From positions 4,568,443 through 4,632,442 of the forward strand of contig NZ_JAGIOE010000001.1 of assembly GCF_017876575.1 (NCBI RefSeq): 64,000 nucleotides of DNA, given 5' to 3'. Below are positions 51,815 to 60,245 of the stretch, piece after piece. Source of the stretch: Paeniglutamicibacter psychrophenolicus. GTDB lineage: Bacteria > Actinomycetota > Actinomycetes > Actinomycetales > Micrococcaceae. The stretch's first letter is position 1. The number at the start of each line of letters is the position of its first letter. The position numbers and the translations under genes are program-made. Below the pieces are notes generated by a model, which was not told where the DNA came from, searched no databases, and was given only the letters and a program-made list of their open reading frames with translations.

Positions 51815-53377
51815 TTACACCGTTCGGCGCAGCGGCACTTCCTTGATAAACAGGATGCACACCAGGCCGATGACGGCGACGATGGCCGAAGTCATGAACA
51901 CCACGCCGGTGGCATCGCCGAGCGCATTCTCATACATGAGGCGCACCGCGGGCGGCATCTCCGTGAGGTTCAGCGAGGTTCCCCCTGCCGCGACCCCCGT
52001 GGAACCGTCCGGCGAAACCAGGTGCGCGGACTTCAACGCATCGAGCACCAGCACCGAGACCTTGTCCGAGAGCATCGCACCGAGCACCGCCACGCCGGCG
52101 GCACCCCCGACGGCCCGGAAGAAGGCCACCGAGGAGCTGGCGGTGCCGATGTCGGTGACCTTCACGGTGTTCTGCACCGCCAGGACCAGGTTCTGCAGCA
52201 TGAACCCCATGCCCAGGCCGTTGAAGAACATGCCGGTGGCCAGGATCCAGTAGTTGGTGTCGTGGGACATCATGCCCAGCAGGCCCAGTGCGCCGACGTT
52301 GAGGATGGCGCCGATGACCAGGAAGATCTTCCAGCGCCCGAAGCGGGAGATCAGCTGGCCGGAAAAGACCGAGCCGAAGAGGTTTCCCGCGATCATCGGC
52401 AGGGTCATGACCCCGGCCAGGGTGGGGCTCGCCTCGCGGGCCACCTGGAAGTACTGGCCCAGGAAGGCTCCGGATCCGAACATGGCCACGCCGATGGAGA
52501 TCGAGGCCAGGATCGCCAGGGCGGTGGTGCGGGTGGCGATGATGCGCAGCGGGATCACCGGTTCCGGGACCCGGCCCTCGACCCAGAGCAGCAGGGCGAT
52601 GAGCACCAGCGAGCCGCCGACCATCGCGTAGGTCTGCCAGGAGTTGAACTCGTAGAAGCCCTCCTTGCCCACGTAGGAAACCCAGATGAGCAGCACGGAG
52701 ACCGAAATGGTCACCAGCACCGCGCCGGCCCAGTCGATGTAGACCTTGCGCGGGATGTGCGCGATGTGCAGGGTCTTGTGGATCAGCCACATGGAGATGA
52801 TGGCGATGGGGATCCCGATGAAGAAGGTCCAGCGCCAGCCCAGCGGGGAATCGACGATCAGGCCGCCCAGCAGCGGCCCGCCGGCCGTCGCGGCCGCCAT
52901 GACCCCGCCGAAGTAGCCGGAGTACTTGCCGCGCTCGCGCGGCGGGATGACGGTGCCGATCACCGCCATGCCCATGGCGGTGAGTCCGCCCATGCCGATG
53001 CCCTGGATGACGCGCGCACTCATGAGCATGGGGATGTTGATGGCGAACCCCGCCAGCACGGAACCGGTCACGAAGATGACGATGCTGATTTGCAGCAGCT
53101 TCTTCTTGTCAAAGAGGTCGGCAAGCTTGCCCCAGATCGGGGTGGTCGCGGCGTTGGCCAGCAGGGCCGCGGTGATGACCCAGTTGAAGTCGGTCTGCGT
53201 GCCGTCCAGGGCATCCATGATGGTGGGCAGGGCGATGGCAACGATGGTGGTTGCCAGCATGGCCGCGAAGAAGGACGCCAGGACGCCGGTGATGGAGCGC
53301 AGCACTTCCTTCTGGCTCATCTGCGTCTGGTCGCCGTGGCGCTCCCGCGTCAGGTCGACCGACTGCTGCTCAGACAT
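51815..53377 (-). CDS. MFS efflux transporter, DHA2 (EmrB/QacA) type
   Basis: A 520-residue, 14-helix drug:proton antiporter. Motif A-like GKLADLFDKKKLL, motif B-like ARVIQGIGMGGLTAMGMAVI and motif C-like GGPLLGGLIVDSPLGWRWTFFIGIPI (in part) are visible, with an extended extracytoplasmic loop near 415-455. ATG 53377 lies within the end of the MarR gene (eight-base overlap), with GGGAG upstream. Regulator and pump form one operon. Confidence 0.92.
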   Translation of the reverse strand: MSEQQSVDLTRERHGDQTQMSQKEVLRSITGVLASFFAAMLATTIVAIALPTIMDALDGTQTDFNWVITAALLANAATTPIWGKLADLFDKKKLLQISIVIFVTGSVLAGFAINIPMLMSARVIQGIGMGGLTAMGMAVIGTVIPPRERGKYSGYFGGVMAAATAGGPLLGGLIVDSPLGWRWTFFIGIPIAIISMWLIHKTLHIAHIPRKVYIDWAGAVLVTISVSVLLIWVSYVGKEGFYEFNSWQTYAMVGGSLVLIALLLWVEGRVPEPVIPLRIIATRTTALAILASISIGVAMFGSGAFLGQYFQVAREASPTLAGVMTLPMIAGNLFGSVFSGQLISRFGRWKIFLVIGAILNVGALGLLGMMSHDTNYWILATGMFFNGLGMGFMLQNLVLAVQNTVKVTDIGTASSSVAFFRAVGGAAGVAVLGAMLSDKVSVLVLDALKSAHLVSPDGSTGVAAGGTSLNLTEMPPAVRLMYENALGDATGVVFMTSAIVAVIGLVCILFIKEVPLRRTV

Positions 53378-53870
53378 TGGGGTTCTCCCTTGGGTCCTGC
53401 GGGGCCATGGTGGTCTTGCCGCCACGGGCATCCAGGCCGGCGCGAAGCACGCCCTGGATGTCGTTCACGGTGGCTGCGGCAGCGGAGATTTCCGTCTCGT
53501 CCCAGTCCTTGAGCAACCCTGCGAGCAGGCCGGCACGCCTGGTGTAGGCCTGTCCGATCTCTTCCGCGCCCCTGGGGGTGAGCGAGATCAGTTGGGCCCG
53601 GGCGTCGGTGGGGCTCGGCGCGCGCACGAGCAATCCCGCACCCTCGAGTTCGGCGACCTGGCGACTCAGCGCCGCGGGACCGATGCCGATCCATTGGGCG
53701 ACGTCGGTGGCGCGGGTCGGCTGGTGGCGCTGGATGTAGGCCAGCACGCCCAGGGCGGCAAACCCCAGGGAACCGCTGGTCTCCCCCGCGTGCTCGATGC
53801 AGCGCAGCGTGCGCCGCAGCGCCATGAGGCTTTCTACCAGTTCAAGGGTTGGTGTTTCGCCGCGCGACAA
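53370..53870 (-). CDS. MarR-family repressor of the adjacent MFS pump
   Basis: A 166-residue winged-helix regulator with ATDVAQWIGIGPAALSRQVAELEGAGLLVRAPSPTDARAQLISLTPRG (recognition helix and wing; only part needed). It shares a transcript with the EmrB-type pump and starts 20 bases from a dense set of palindromes that are likely its binding sites. Ligand-triggered release is standard in the family; the ligand is unknown. Confidence 0.9.
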   Translation of the reverse strand: MSRGETPTLELVESLMALRRTLRCIEHAGETSGSLGFAALGVLAYIQRHQPTRATDVAQWIGIGPAALSRQVAELEGAGLLVRAPSPTDARAQLISLTPRGAEEIGQAYTRRAGLLAGLLKDWDETEISAAAATVNDIQGVLRAGLDARGGKTTMAPQDPRENPNV

Positions 53871-53890
53871 GGGGATCGAGCTCCTTCAAG

Positions 53891-53948
53891 AATATGGTTG
53901 ACCAAGGCAAATGTTGCCTCAGGCAACCATATTGGCAATTTAGTTGCC
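53891..53948. promoter_or_regulatory. Array of nested palindromes (MarR operator)
   Basis: AATATGGTTG (53891-53900) and CAACCATATT (53924-53933) are perfect 10-bp inverted copies. Within and beside them GGCAA/TTGCC half-sites pair as GGCAAATGTTGCC (53906-53918), TTGCCTCAGGCAA (53914-53926) and GGCAATTTAGTTGCC (53934-53948). The cluster lies just upstream of the MarR gene and may also touch the divergent phosphatase promoter. Confidence 0.8.
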
Positions 53949-53997
53949 CAGTCAAACTAATTTGATGCTTCTCACACCGGCGCTAGGCTGGTGGATC

Positions 53998-54858
53998 GTG
54001 AGCACCGCAAACTTCAACACCTCCGATATCGACCTGGCCGCACGATTGCGCACCATTGCACTGGACGCCGCGCGGCTGGCCGCACCGATCCTGCGCGACG
54101 CGTTCCGGTCCGGGGTGGAACGTGAGAACAAGACCAACGCCCATGACCTGGTCACGGCCTTCGACAGGCGCAGCGAGGCGGTGATCCGCGAACACCTCCT
54201 GGCGGCCGAACCCGACTCCTGGGTGCTGGGCGAAGAGGGCGGTCGCACGGGCTCCGGTTCCATCCAGTGGATCGTGGACCCCATCGACGGCACCAGCAAC
54301 TTCACCCACGGCGTTGCCTTCTTCTGCATCTCCATTGCCGCTGCCCGCAACGGGGAACTGCTCGCCGCGGTCGTGCTGGACCCGATCGCCGATTTGGAGT
54401 TCACCGCCGATGCCGAGCATGCCTACCTGAACGGAAGCATCCTGGCTCCCTCGCCCAGGCCAGAGCAGCGGCACGCGAACATCATGACCGACTACCCCTC
54501 GGCCGAGGCAATCGCCCTCGACGGGGAATCGGCGCTGCGCGAGTTCGGCTCCTGGGTCTCGTCCTTCGCCACGGTGCGCCGCAAGGTCTCCGCGGCCCTG
54601 GCGCTGGCCCACGTGGCCGCCGGATGGTGCGACGCAACCATCGGCTTTGACACCAAGCCCTGGGACGTCTCCGCCGGCGCCCTGCTGGTGCGCCGCGCCG
54701 GCGGGCACTACCTGGGCTTCCGCTACGACGGGCTAACGCTCCCGGACCACGAGGCCCCGTGCTTCATGGCCCTGGGCCCCGGCGCCGACTACCCGGTGCT
54801 GGATCTCTCGATCCGCCGGATCATCGAGGCCCGCAAGGACCGGGACGCCGGAAAATAG
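53998..54858 (+). CDS. Inositol-monophosphatase-family phosphatase
   Basis: A 286-residue Mg-dependent phosphatase of the IMPase/CysQ/FBPase class. Metal-site blocks: GEEGG, WIVDPIDGTSNFTHG and late KPWDVSAGALLVRRAGG. Substrates in actinobacteria include inositol-1-phosphate, histidinol-phosphate and PAP. GTG 53998 was chosen: the TAGGCT box at 53984-53989 sits eight bases ahead, as in leaderless transcripts, and the frame upstream of it overlaps the MarR operator. Its stop directly abuts the stop of the convergent DUF4190 gene. Confidence 0.87.
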   Translation: MSTANFNTSDIDLAARLRTIALDAARLAAPILRDAFRSGVERENKTNAHDLVTAFDRRSEAVIREHLLAAEPDSWVLGEEGGRTGSGSIQWIVDPIDGTSNFTHGVAFFCISIAAARNGELLAAVVLDPIADLEFTADAEHAYLNGSILAPSPRPEQRHANIMTDYPSAEAIALDGESALREFGSWVSSFATVRRKVSAALALAHVAAGWCDATIGFDTKPWDVSAGALLVRRAGGHYLGFRYDGLTLPDHEAPCFMALGPGADYPVLDLSIRRIIEARKDRDAGK

Positions 54859-55623
54859 TCAGTCCAGCTCGCGCGCATTGACCTGGTCGGGGAACTGGAT
54901 GTCCTCGACCTTGCGCACCAGCACGTCACTGAGCTCGCACACGGCCACGGCATGGGGGCCGGACTGCGAGTCCTCCACCAGCAGGTTTCCCGCCGTGTCG
55001 TGGATCCGGCAGCTGACGTCCTCGTCGCTGCCGCCCGGGTTGGTCGCGGTGATACCGCCAAAGAGCGTGGAGGCTTCCACCGTCTGCGCATACGGCTCGC
55101 GCAGGGTGGCGGTTTCCGGCGGATCCGCGGTCTTGGCCACCGTGACCTCGTATTCCCCGGTCCCGTTGGCACTGAATTCAAAGCTTTGGGTGTTGTCAAA
55201 GTACGAGAGCATCGTGGAGAACAGCACCGCGTAAAGGATCGACACCAGCAACGCGAAGGTTCCTGTCACCAGGGCGGTGACGCTGAAGCCGCGGCTGCTG
55301 ATCCGCCTGGCGATGCCCACGATGCCCAGCACCATCGCCAAGGGACCCAACACAAAGGAAACAAAGCCCACGAAGGGCACCAGAGAGAGGACCGCGGCCA
55401 CGATGCCGGTGACCATCGCGAAGACAGTCATCCCGTGCGTGCGCGGGGGCAGGTGGCCGCCGGTTCCATAGTGGCCCTGCGGAGGGTATTGCCCCGGGTA
55501 CGCCCCCTGGTAATGCCCCGGATAGGGCTGTTGGTTCCGGGCGTATTGCCCCGGGTACCCGCCGGGGGCCGGCCACGATCCATGGCTCGGATCGCCACCG
55601 GGGCGGGCATAGGGGTCAGACAT
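54859..55623 (-). CDS. DUF4190-type membrane protein with Gly/Tyr/Pro-rich N-terminus
   Basis: A 254-residue protein. The first 60 residues are low-complexity, rich in Gly, Tyr, Gln and Pro (repeated YPGQY/YPGHY-like units), exposed to the cytoplasm. Two hydrophobic segments follow (about 65-90 with GMTVFAMVTGIVAAVLSLVPF, and 105-140), matching DUF4190, then an extracytoplasmic C-terminal domain (about 145-254) with a Cys pair. The role is unknown. ATG 55623 has AGGAG upstream. Confidence 0.75.
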   Translation of the reverse strand: MSDPYARPGGDPSHGSWPAPGGYPGQYARNQQPYPGHYQGAYPGQYPPQGHYGTGGHLPPRTHGMTVFAMVTGIVAAVLSLVPFVGFVSFVLGPLAMVLGIVGIARRISSRGFSVTALVTGTFALLVSILYAVLFSTMLSYFDNTQSFEFSANGTGEYEVTVAKTADPPETATLREPYAQTVEASTLFGGITATNPGGSDEDVSCRIHDTAGNLLVEDSQSGPHAVAVCELSDVLVRKVEDIQFPDQVNARELD

Positions 55624-55689
55624 GGGGCTCCTGGAACGCGGGGACGGAAAGTGGCAAATGCCGGAAACCGTTCACAAAGAAATTACCTC

Positions 55690-55848
55690 TTGGGGGCGGT
55701 TGGCACAATTTCCGTTCCTAGACAATATGTAAGTGAGGCCGAAACCTCCGCTTCAAGCTTTCGTGGTTTGCCATGCGTTCGGGTCTTGGCCTTGCAGCCA
55801 AACCGCTGTGGAATGGTAGTGCCACATTGAAGGTTGGAGGTCCCGGCT
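55690..55848 (+). ncRNA. Candidate bridge-RNA region at the 5' end of the IS110-family element
   Basis: IS110-group elements encode a structured bridge RNA in the non-coding end ahead of the recombinase gene. This stretch has no reading frame and contains a clear small hairpin (TTGGC 55786-55790, GCCAA 55797-55801, 6-base loop) and other short repeats (GGTTTG, GGTTGG). Loops and guide sites were not defined. The call rests on position and family knowledge. Confidence 0.3.
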
Positions 55849-57180
55849 ATGTCCGAGCGTACCTATATCGGGCTCGATGTCCATGCCCGCAGCATCGTGG
55901 GATGCGCCCTGAACATCGACACCGGCGAATTGACCCGTTCACGTTTCGAGGACGACCTGCTGGGCACCGCGGAATGGGTACGGGGATTCGGCCCCGGGGT
56001 CCGGGTCGTCTACGAGGCCGGTCCCACCGGCTTCGGGCTGGCCCGGCACTTCCGGGCTGCCGGCATCGACTGCGTGATCGCCGCACCCTCGAAACTGCTG
56101 CGGGCCCCCGGAGACAAAATCAAGACGGATCGGCGCGACGCCAAAATTTTGGCGACCATGCTGGCGCTGGGCGAGGTCACCGAGGTCACGATCCCGGACC
56201 CCGGGCAGGAGGCCCTGCGGGACCTCTCCCGCGCCCGGCATGTCGCCTCGGCCGACAATGCGCATGCCAAGCAGCGGGTCAATGCGATCCTGCTGCGCCA
56301 CGGCATCCTCTTCCAAGGCGGCAAGTCCCGCTGGACCCGGGAACACCTGAGGTGGCTGCACCAGCAGCACTTCGAGGACCCGGCGCTCGAGTTCGCCTTC
56401 CAGGAATCCCTGGCGCAGGAGGAGTCCATGTCCGTGCGGCTGAAGCGGATCGACAAGGAGGTGGCCCGCGTCGCCGCGGACTGCCGCTACACCGAGATCA
56501 TCAATGCCCTGGCGTGCCTGCGCGGCATCAGCACCGTGGGTGCCTTCGGGCTGGCCACCGAGATCGGGGACTGGACCCGCTTCAACGGGGCCACCATCGG
56601 CTCCTATCTGGGCCTGGTTCCCTCGGAGCATTCCTCGGGCGAGACCCGCACCCAGGGGCGCATCACCAAGGCCGGAAACGCCTACGCCCGCCTCCTGCTG
56701 ATCGAGGCCGCAACCGTGCACAAGCGCCCGTACCGCAGGCCCGGGATCCTGGAGCTGCGCCAGCTCGAGCTGGTGTCCCCGGCCACCGCCGCCCGCGCCC
56801 GGCAGGGCAACCAACGGCTCCATGCCCGCGCCGCGGCCCTCGAGGAACGCCACAAGATGCCGGCGAAGGCCAGGACCGCCATCGCCCGCGAACTTGCCGG
56901 CTGGTGCTGGTCCCTGGCCGCACCCCTGCAGGAAGGCCGCCCCATGGCAGGACGGTGACCCCAAGACGTGCCCCGGCGCGCGCACCCGGACGAGGCAACA
57001 TGCGGAGCCAACACGAGAACCGACTATGGGCAGGCCCCCAAGCCGACGCCCGATCCTAGACGACGTCACGCTCCACTCGAATTCCTTGTCATGCGGTACC
57101 CAACCCGCGTTTGTCAGTCTGACCATGCCGTCGACCATGACCTGCCGAACCGGGCCCGACGCCACCGCCGGGGCATGGGA
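55720..57180 (+). mobile_element. IS110-family insertion sequence (ends approximate)
   Basis: A single DEDD recombinase gene is flanked by non-coding DNA, about 130 bases on the left and up to 220 on the right, in a size range (about 1.4-1.5 kb) normal for IS110. No long terminal inverted repeats or target duplication are seen, which is typical of this family. The right end must lie before the terminator at 57183, which belongs to the next gene. The exact ends could not be fixed from sequence alone. Confidence 0.7.
55849..56958 (+). CDS. IS110-family transposase (DEDD recombinase)
   Basis: A 369-residue recombinase, full length for the family. The N-terminal RuvC-like part shows YIGLDVHARSIVG (Asp), VVYEAGPTGFGLARHF (Glu) and KIKTDRRDAKILATML (two Asp). 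The C-terminal transposase_20 part has LRGISTVGAFGLATEIG and GLVPSEHSSGETRTQGRITKAGN with the catalytic Ser (in part). ATG 55849 has GGAGG upstream. The frame is intact, so the element may be active. Confidence 0.93.
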   Translation: MSERTYIGLDVHARSIVGCALNIDTGELTRSRFEDDLLGTAEWVRGFGPGVRVVYEAGPTGFGLARHFRAAGIDCVIAAPSKLLRAPGDKIKTDRRDAKILATMLALGEVTEVTIPDPGQEALRDLSRARHVASADNAHAKQRVNAILLRHGILFQGGKSRWTREHLRWLHQQHFEDPALEFAFQESLAQEESMSVRLKRIDKEVARVAADCRYTEIINALACLRGISTVGAFGLATEIGDWTRFNGATIGSYLGLVPSEHSSGETRTQGRITKAGNAYARLLLIEAATVHKRPYRRPGILELRQLELVSPATAARARQGNQRLHARAAALEERHKMPAKARTAIARELAGWCWSLAAPLQEGRPMAGR

Positions 57181-57182
57181 AA

Positions 57183-57217
57183 GGCGGCTCCCGGAAGCCA
57201 ATGTCCCGGGAGCCGCC
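57183..57217 (-). terminator. 12-bp hairpin terminator after the DUF2087 gene
   Basis: Arms 57183-57194 and 57206-57217 pair perfectly with an 11-base loop. On the minus strand the hairpin is followed by TTTCCC. It starts 33 bases past the stop of the 57250-57753 gene, as expected for its intrinsic terminator. Confidence 0.75.
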
Positions 57218-57249
57218 CACCTCTGTCACTTGACAAACCTTCTTACATA

Positions 57250-57753
57250 TCAGTCGGAGCCGTCGGCCAGGCGATACACCGAGCCATCCGGCTGGCGCAG
57301 CAGCATCCCGTGGTCGACGAGATAGCGGCGCAGCAGCACCGGGTCGTCGGTGAACTCCCCCAGCCTGGCGGTCAGTTCCACCTCGGTGAGTTGCTGCCCG
57401 TGGCCCATGACCTTGCCCGCCACCACGCGCAGCAAGCCCAGGCGTTCCTCATGGTTCTTGGGGTAGCGATCGATGCGCCCGGCGGTGTCGAGGAAGCGGT
57501 CGACCCCTTCCGTTGGGGCCTTCCGTGCACCGGAGGCCAGGACGCGCGCGAACAGGCGGTCATCCACCGCTCCGTCGCCGTCCAAGAGACCCGCGCTGGA
57601 GAGGTTGGCCCTGGCCTTGGCCGCGCGTTCGGGCCGCAGGTCGCTGTCCAGGCCCAGGACCTGCTGGGCGTAGTAGCGGCGGGTCTCGTCGTTGGCCAAG
57701 GCACCAAAAACCTGGCGCCAGTCACCGGCCGTTTCCTGCATTGGATCCTTCAT
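57250..57753 (-). CDS. DUF2087-domain protein
   Basis: A 167-residue protein. The C-terminal DUF2087 region (about 90-163) shows RIDRYPKNHEERLGLLRVVAGK, the stretch QQLTEVELTARLGEFTDDPVLLRRYLVDHG, and GSVYRL. The N-terminal 80 residues are helical (ALANDETRRYYAQQVLG) and resemble the ArsR-like part found with DUF2087 in putative transcription regulators. Both halves look like winged helices, so DNA binding is plausible. No partner gene is evident. Confidence 0.75.
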   Translation of the reverse strand: MKDPMQETAGDWRQVFGALANDETRRYYAQQVLGLDSDLRPERAAKARANLSSAGLLDGDGAVDDRLFARVLASGARKAPTEGVDRFLDTAGRIDRYPKNHEERLGLLRVVAGKVMGHGQQLTEVELTARLGEFTDDPVLLRRYLVDHGMLLRQPDGSVYRLADGSD

Positions 57754-57799
57754 GATTCTTTCCCTCGTATTTCCCGGTTCTTCGGCTTACCCTGAGGTT

Positions 57800-58012
57800 A
57801 TGGCTACTCTATTTCATCGAAATGTACAGGCCGCCGTGCACCACCATGGCGGTGGATCGATCATCCTCGGCGGAATCCTGGCGACGTTGCTGTTTACGAC
57901 GTTCGCCATCTTCCTGATTGCCGCCCAGGGGACATGGGCACCGATGATGATCGGTGTCGCATTCAGCCTCTCGGCTGTGCTCTTCGGAACGGTGTACCAC
58001 TTCACGCACTGA
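57800..58012 (+). CDS. Small two-helix membrane protein
   Basis: A 70-residue protein with two hydrophobic segments (about 19-42 and 46-64), a His-rich start (VHHHGGG) and a short HFTH tail. Not assigned to a family. ATG 57800 follows a TACCCT box (57788-57793) by six bases, so a leaderless transcript is likely. The longer upstream frame runs through the DUF2087 gene on the other strand and is unlikely. Confidence 0.55.
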   Translation: MATLFHRNVQAAVHHHGGGSIILGGILATLLFTTFAIFLIAAQGTWAPMMIGVAFSLSAVLFGTVYHFTH

Positions 58013-58051
58013 CGGTCCCTCCCACCCTCGAGCCACGGACTCCCCGCATCT

Positions 58052-59752
58052 TCAAGGGGAAGTTGGTGGCTCGACCCATGCCCGCGCCCGGGCCGCTGCG
58101 GCATGACGTCCGGCCGCCCTTCCGCTGAAGAGGCATCCACCCAGGAACGTTCCCTCCAGCGCACGGTAGCCGTGATATCCCCCGCCGCCGAATCCCGCGG
58201 CTTCGCCCGCGGCGTAGAGCCCGGCGACCCGGTTCCCCGCAGCGTCCAGCACCCGCGAATCCAGGTCGGTCTGGATGCCGCCGAGCGACTTGCGCGTCAG
58301 GATCCTCAGCCGCACCGCAACCAGCGGACCGGCCTGGGGATCGGTGATCCGGTGCGGCTTGACGCTGCGGACCAGCTTGTCGCCCAGGTACTTCCTGGCC
58401 GAGGTGATGGCCGCGATCTGTCCGTCCTTGCCAAAGGGGTTTGCCACCGCCGAGTCCCGGGCCTTGAGGACCTCGGCCACCCGGATGGGGTCCAGGAGGT
58501 CGGAGCCGGTGAGCCGGTTCATCTTGGCCACCAGTTCGTCGATGGTGGGCGCCTGGAGGAAGTCTTCCCCGTGGTCCAGGAAGGCCTGGACCGGGCCCGG
58601 GACATCCACGCGGGCCCGTGCCAGCACCGCACGGATGTCCTTGCCGGTGAGGTCGGGGTTCTGTTCCGATCCGGAAAGCGCGAATTCCTTGCCGATGATG
58701 CGCCGGTTCAGGATGAACCAGCTGTGGTCGTGCCCGGTGGCGCGCAGGTGTTCCAGGGTGCCCAGGGTGTCGAAGCCCGGCCACAGCGGATCGGGCAGCC
58801 GCTTGCCTGTTGCGTCCAGCCACAGCGAGCTGGGTCCGGGCAGGATGCGGATCCCGTGGTTCTTCCAGACGGGGTTCCAGTTGGCGATGCCCTCTGTGTA
58901 GTGCCACATCCGGTCCCCGTTGACCAGCCGCGCACCGGCCCTTTGCGCGATGTCAAGGCCGCGCCCGTCCACGTGGGCGGGCACTCCGGACACCATGGTT
59001 TCGGGAGGGGTTCCCAGCCGCTGCGGCCACGCGGCGCGCACCTTCTCCAGGTTTCCCCCGATGCCGCCGGTGGCGATGACAACCGCAGGGGCGAAGTACT
59101 CGAAGCCCCCGGCCCTGGTGCGGTTGCTGGCCACGCCCCGGGGTGCCGGGTCGGGTTCCAGCACCGTGCCGCGCACCCCGGTGACGGCTCCGTTCCCGGT
59201 GGCCAGCTCGTCGAGCCGGTGGCGCCAGAGCATCACCAACTGCCCCTTGGCCTCGGCCGTGCGGGCGGCCCGGATGAAGGGATCGAGCAAACCGGGCCCG
59301 GTGCCCCAGGTGATGTGGAAGCGCGGCACGGAGTTGCCCGGGCCCTGGGCTCCGGCCCCGCCGCGTTCGGCCCAGCCGACCACGGGGAAGAAACGGATGC
59401 CGCGCTGGTGCAGCCATTCGCGCTTGCCGCCGGCCGCCCACCGCACGTAGGCCCGCGCCCATTTGCGCGCCCATTCGTCCTCGTCGCGGTCGAAGCCCGC
59501 GGTGTTTTCCCAGTCCTGCAGGGCCAGGTCCTCGGAGTCCTTGATGCCCAGCCGGCGCTGTTCCGGCGAATCGACCAGGAAGATCCCGCCGAAGCTCCAA
59601 TGGGCCTGGGCCCCGAGATTCGTCTCGGGCTCCTGGTCCAGCAGCAGCACGCGAGCTCCGGCCGCCGTGGCCTCGGTGGCGGCGACTAGCCCGGCGAGGC
59701 CGGCGCCGACGACGATGACATCGAAGTGTTGCGAATGCGGGGTGTTCGACAT
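58052..59752 (-). CDS. FAD-binding dehydrogenase (KstD/fumarate-reductase fold, Rv0785-like)
   Basis: A 566-residue flavoprotein. The N-terminal FAD fold is DVIVVGAGLAGLVAATEATAAGARVLLLDQ, of which the GxGxxG is key. Then VVIATGGIGGNLEKVRAAWP and a C-terminal LYAAGEAAGFGGGGYHGYRALEGTFLG closing the FAD site. This long form with a tryptophan-rich insert (AHWSFGGIFLVDSPEQRRLG) matches the uncharacterised Rv0785-type group. Substrate unknown; steroid or dicarboxylate oxidoreduction is only a family-level guess. Confidence 0.85.
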   Translation of the reverse strand: MSNTPHSQHFDVIVVGAGLAGLVAATEATAAGARVLLLDQEPETNLGAQAHWSFGGIFLVDSPEQRRLGIKDSEDLALQDWENTAGFDRDEDEWARKWARAYVRWAAGGKREWLHQRGIRFFPVVGWAERGGAGAQGPGNSVPRFHITWGTGPGLLDPFIRAARTAEAKGQLVMLWRHRLDELATGNGAVTGVRGTVLEPDPAPRGVASNRTRAGGFEYFAPAVVIATGGIGGNLEKVRAAWPQRLGTPPETMVSGVPAHVDGRGLDIAQRAGARLVNGDRMWHYTEGIANWNPVWKNHGIRILPGPSSLWLDATGKRLPDPLWPGFDTLGTLEHLRATGHDHSWFILNRRIIGKEFALSGSEQNPDLTGKDIRAVLARARVDVPGPVQAFLDHGEDFLQAPTIDELVAKMNRLTGSDLLDPIRVAEVLKARDSAVANPFGKDGQIAAITSARKYLGDKLVRSVKPHRITDPQAGPLVAVRLRILTRKSLGGIQTDLDSRVLDAAGNRVAGLYAAGEAAGFGGGGYHGYRALEGTFLGGCLFSGRAAGRHAAAARARAWVEPPTSP

Positions 59753-59835
59753 GGCTTCACACTATCGGGAAGTGGCTTGGCCCACACCCGGCACGCCGGG
59801 GCCAACCGGCCTTGGGGGGTACATGAACCAGTGAA

Positions 59836-59851
59836 TACATCGATGGATGTA
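59836..59851. promoter_or_regulatory. Operator of the CmtR-like regulator
   Basis: TACATC (59836-59841) and GATGTA (59846-59851) form a perfect 6-bp inverted repeat with a 4-base centre. It lies just ahead of ATG 59862 and overlaps an earlier ATG (59847), which makes the later start more likely. Confidence 0.65.
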
Positions 59852-59861
59852 CCATGGGTGC

Positions 59862-60188
59862 ATGGAAACCCTGACCCACGCCCCGGTCCTGGCCCGGTTC
59901 GGCTACGCGATCTCCGACCCGACACGCGCCAGGATCCTCCTGGCACTCACCAGTGCCCCGGCCTACCCCGCAGACCTGGCCGAGTCCCTGGGGGTTTCAC
60001 GGCAAAGCATCTCCAACCACCTCTCCTGCCTGCGCGGCTGCGGGCTGGTGGTGGCGGTGGCCGACGGGCGGCGCAGCCGCTACGAGCTGGCCGATGCGCG
60101 GCTCGGCCATGCGCTGGTCGACCTGCTGGGCGTGGTCCTGTCCGTGGACCCGGACTGCTGCGCCCCCGACGGCACCTGCCGCACCTAG
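59862..60188 (+). CDS. cmtR: CmtR-type ArsR-family Cd/Pb-sensing repressor
   Basis: A 108-residue ArsR/SmtB repressor closely resembling mycobacterial CmtR. The DNA-recognition helix runs into NHLSCLRGCGLVVAV, placing C56 and C60 where CmtR has C57 and C61. The third ligand is supplied by the tail DPDCCAPDGTC (C99, C100, C106), comparable to C102 of CmtR. The gene precedes a P1B-type ATPase by 57 bases. Metal binding should free the operator and switch on the pump. Confidence 0.87.
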   Translation: METLTHAPVLARFGYAISDPTRARILLALTSAPAYPADLAESLGVSRQSISNHLSCLRGCGLVVAVADGRRSRYELADARLGHALVDLLGVVLSVDPDCCAPDGTCRT

Positions 60189-60245
60189 GCGTTCCCGCCC
60201 CCGAGCCCTCCCGCCACTTCAAGACACCACGGAGCACCTGCCCCC

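Noticed and set aside
51635-53512. 625-codon plus-strand frame opposite the MFS pump
   Set aside because: Asp/His/Gln-rich antisense product; the minus strand codes a clear 14-helix transporter.
55725-57250. 9-bp inverted repeat ATATGTAAG/CTTACATAT as terminal repeats of the IS element
   Set aside because: The right copy lies beyond the terminator of the DUF2087 gene and touches that gene's stop, so it is native sequence; a 9-bp match over this search space can arise by chance.
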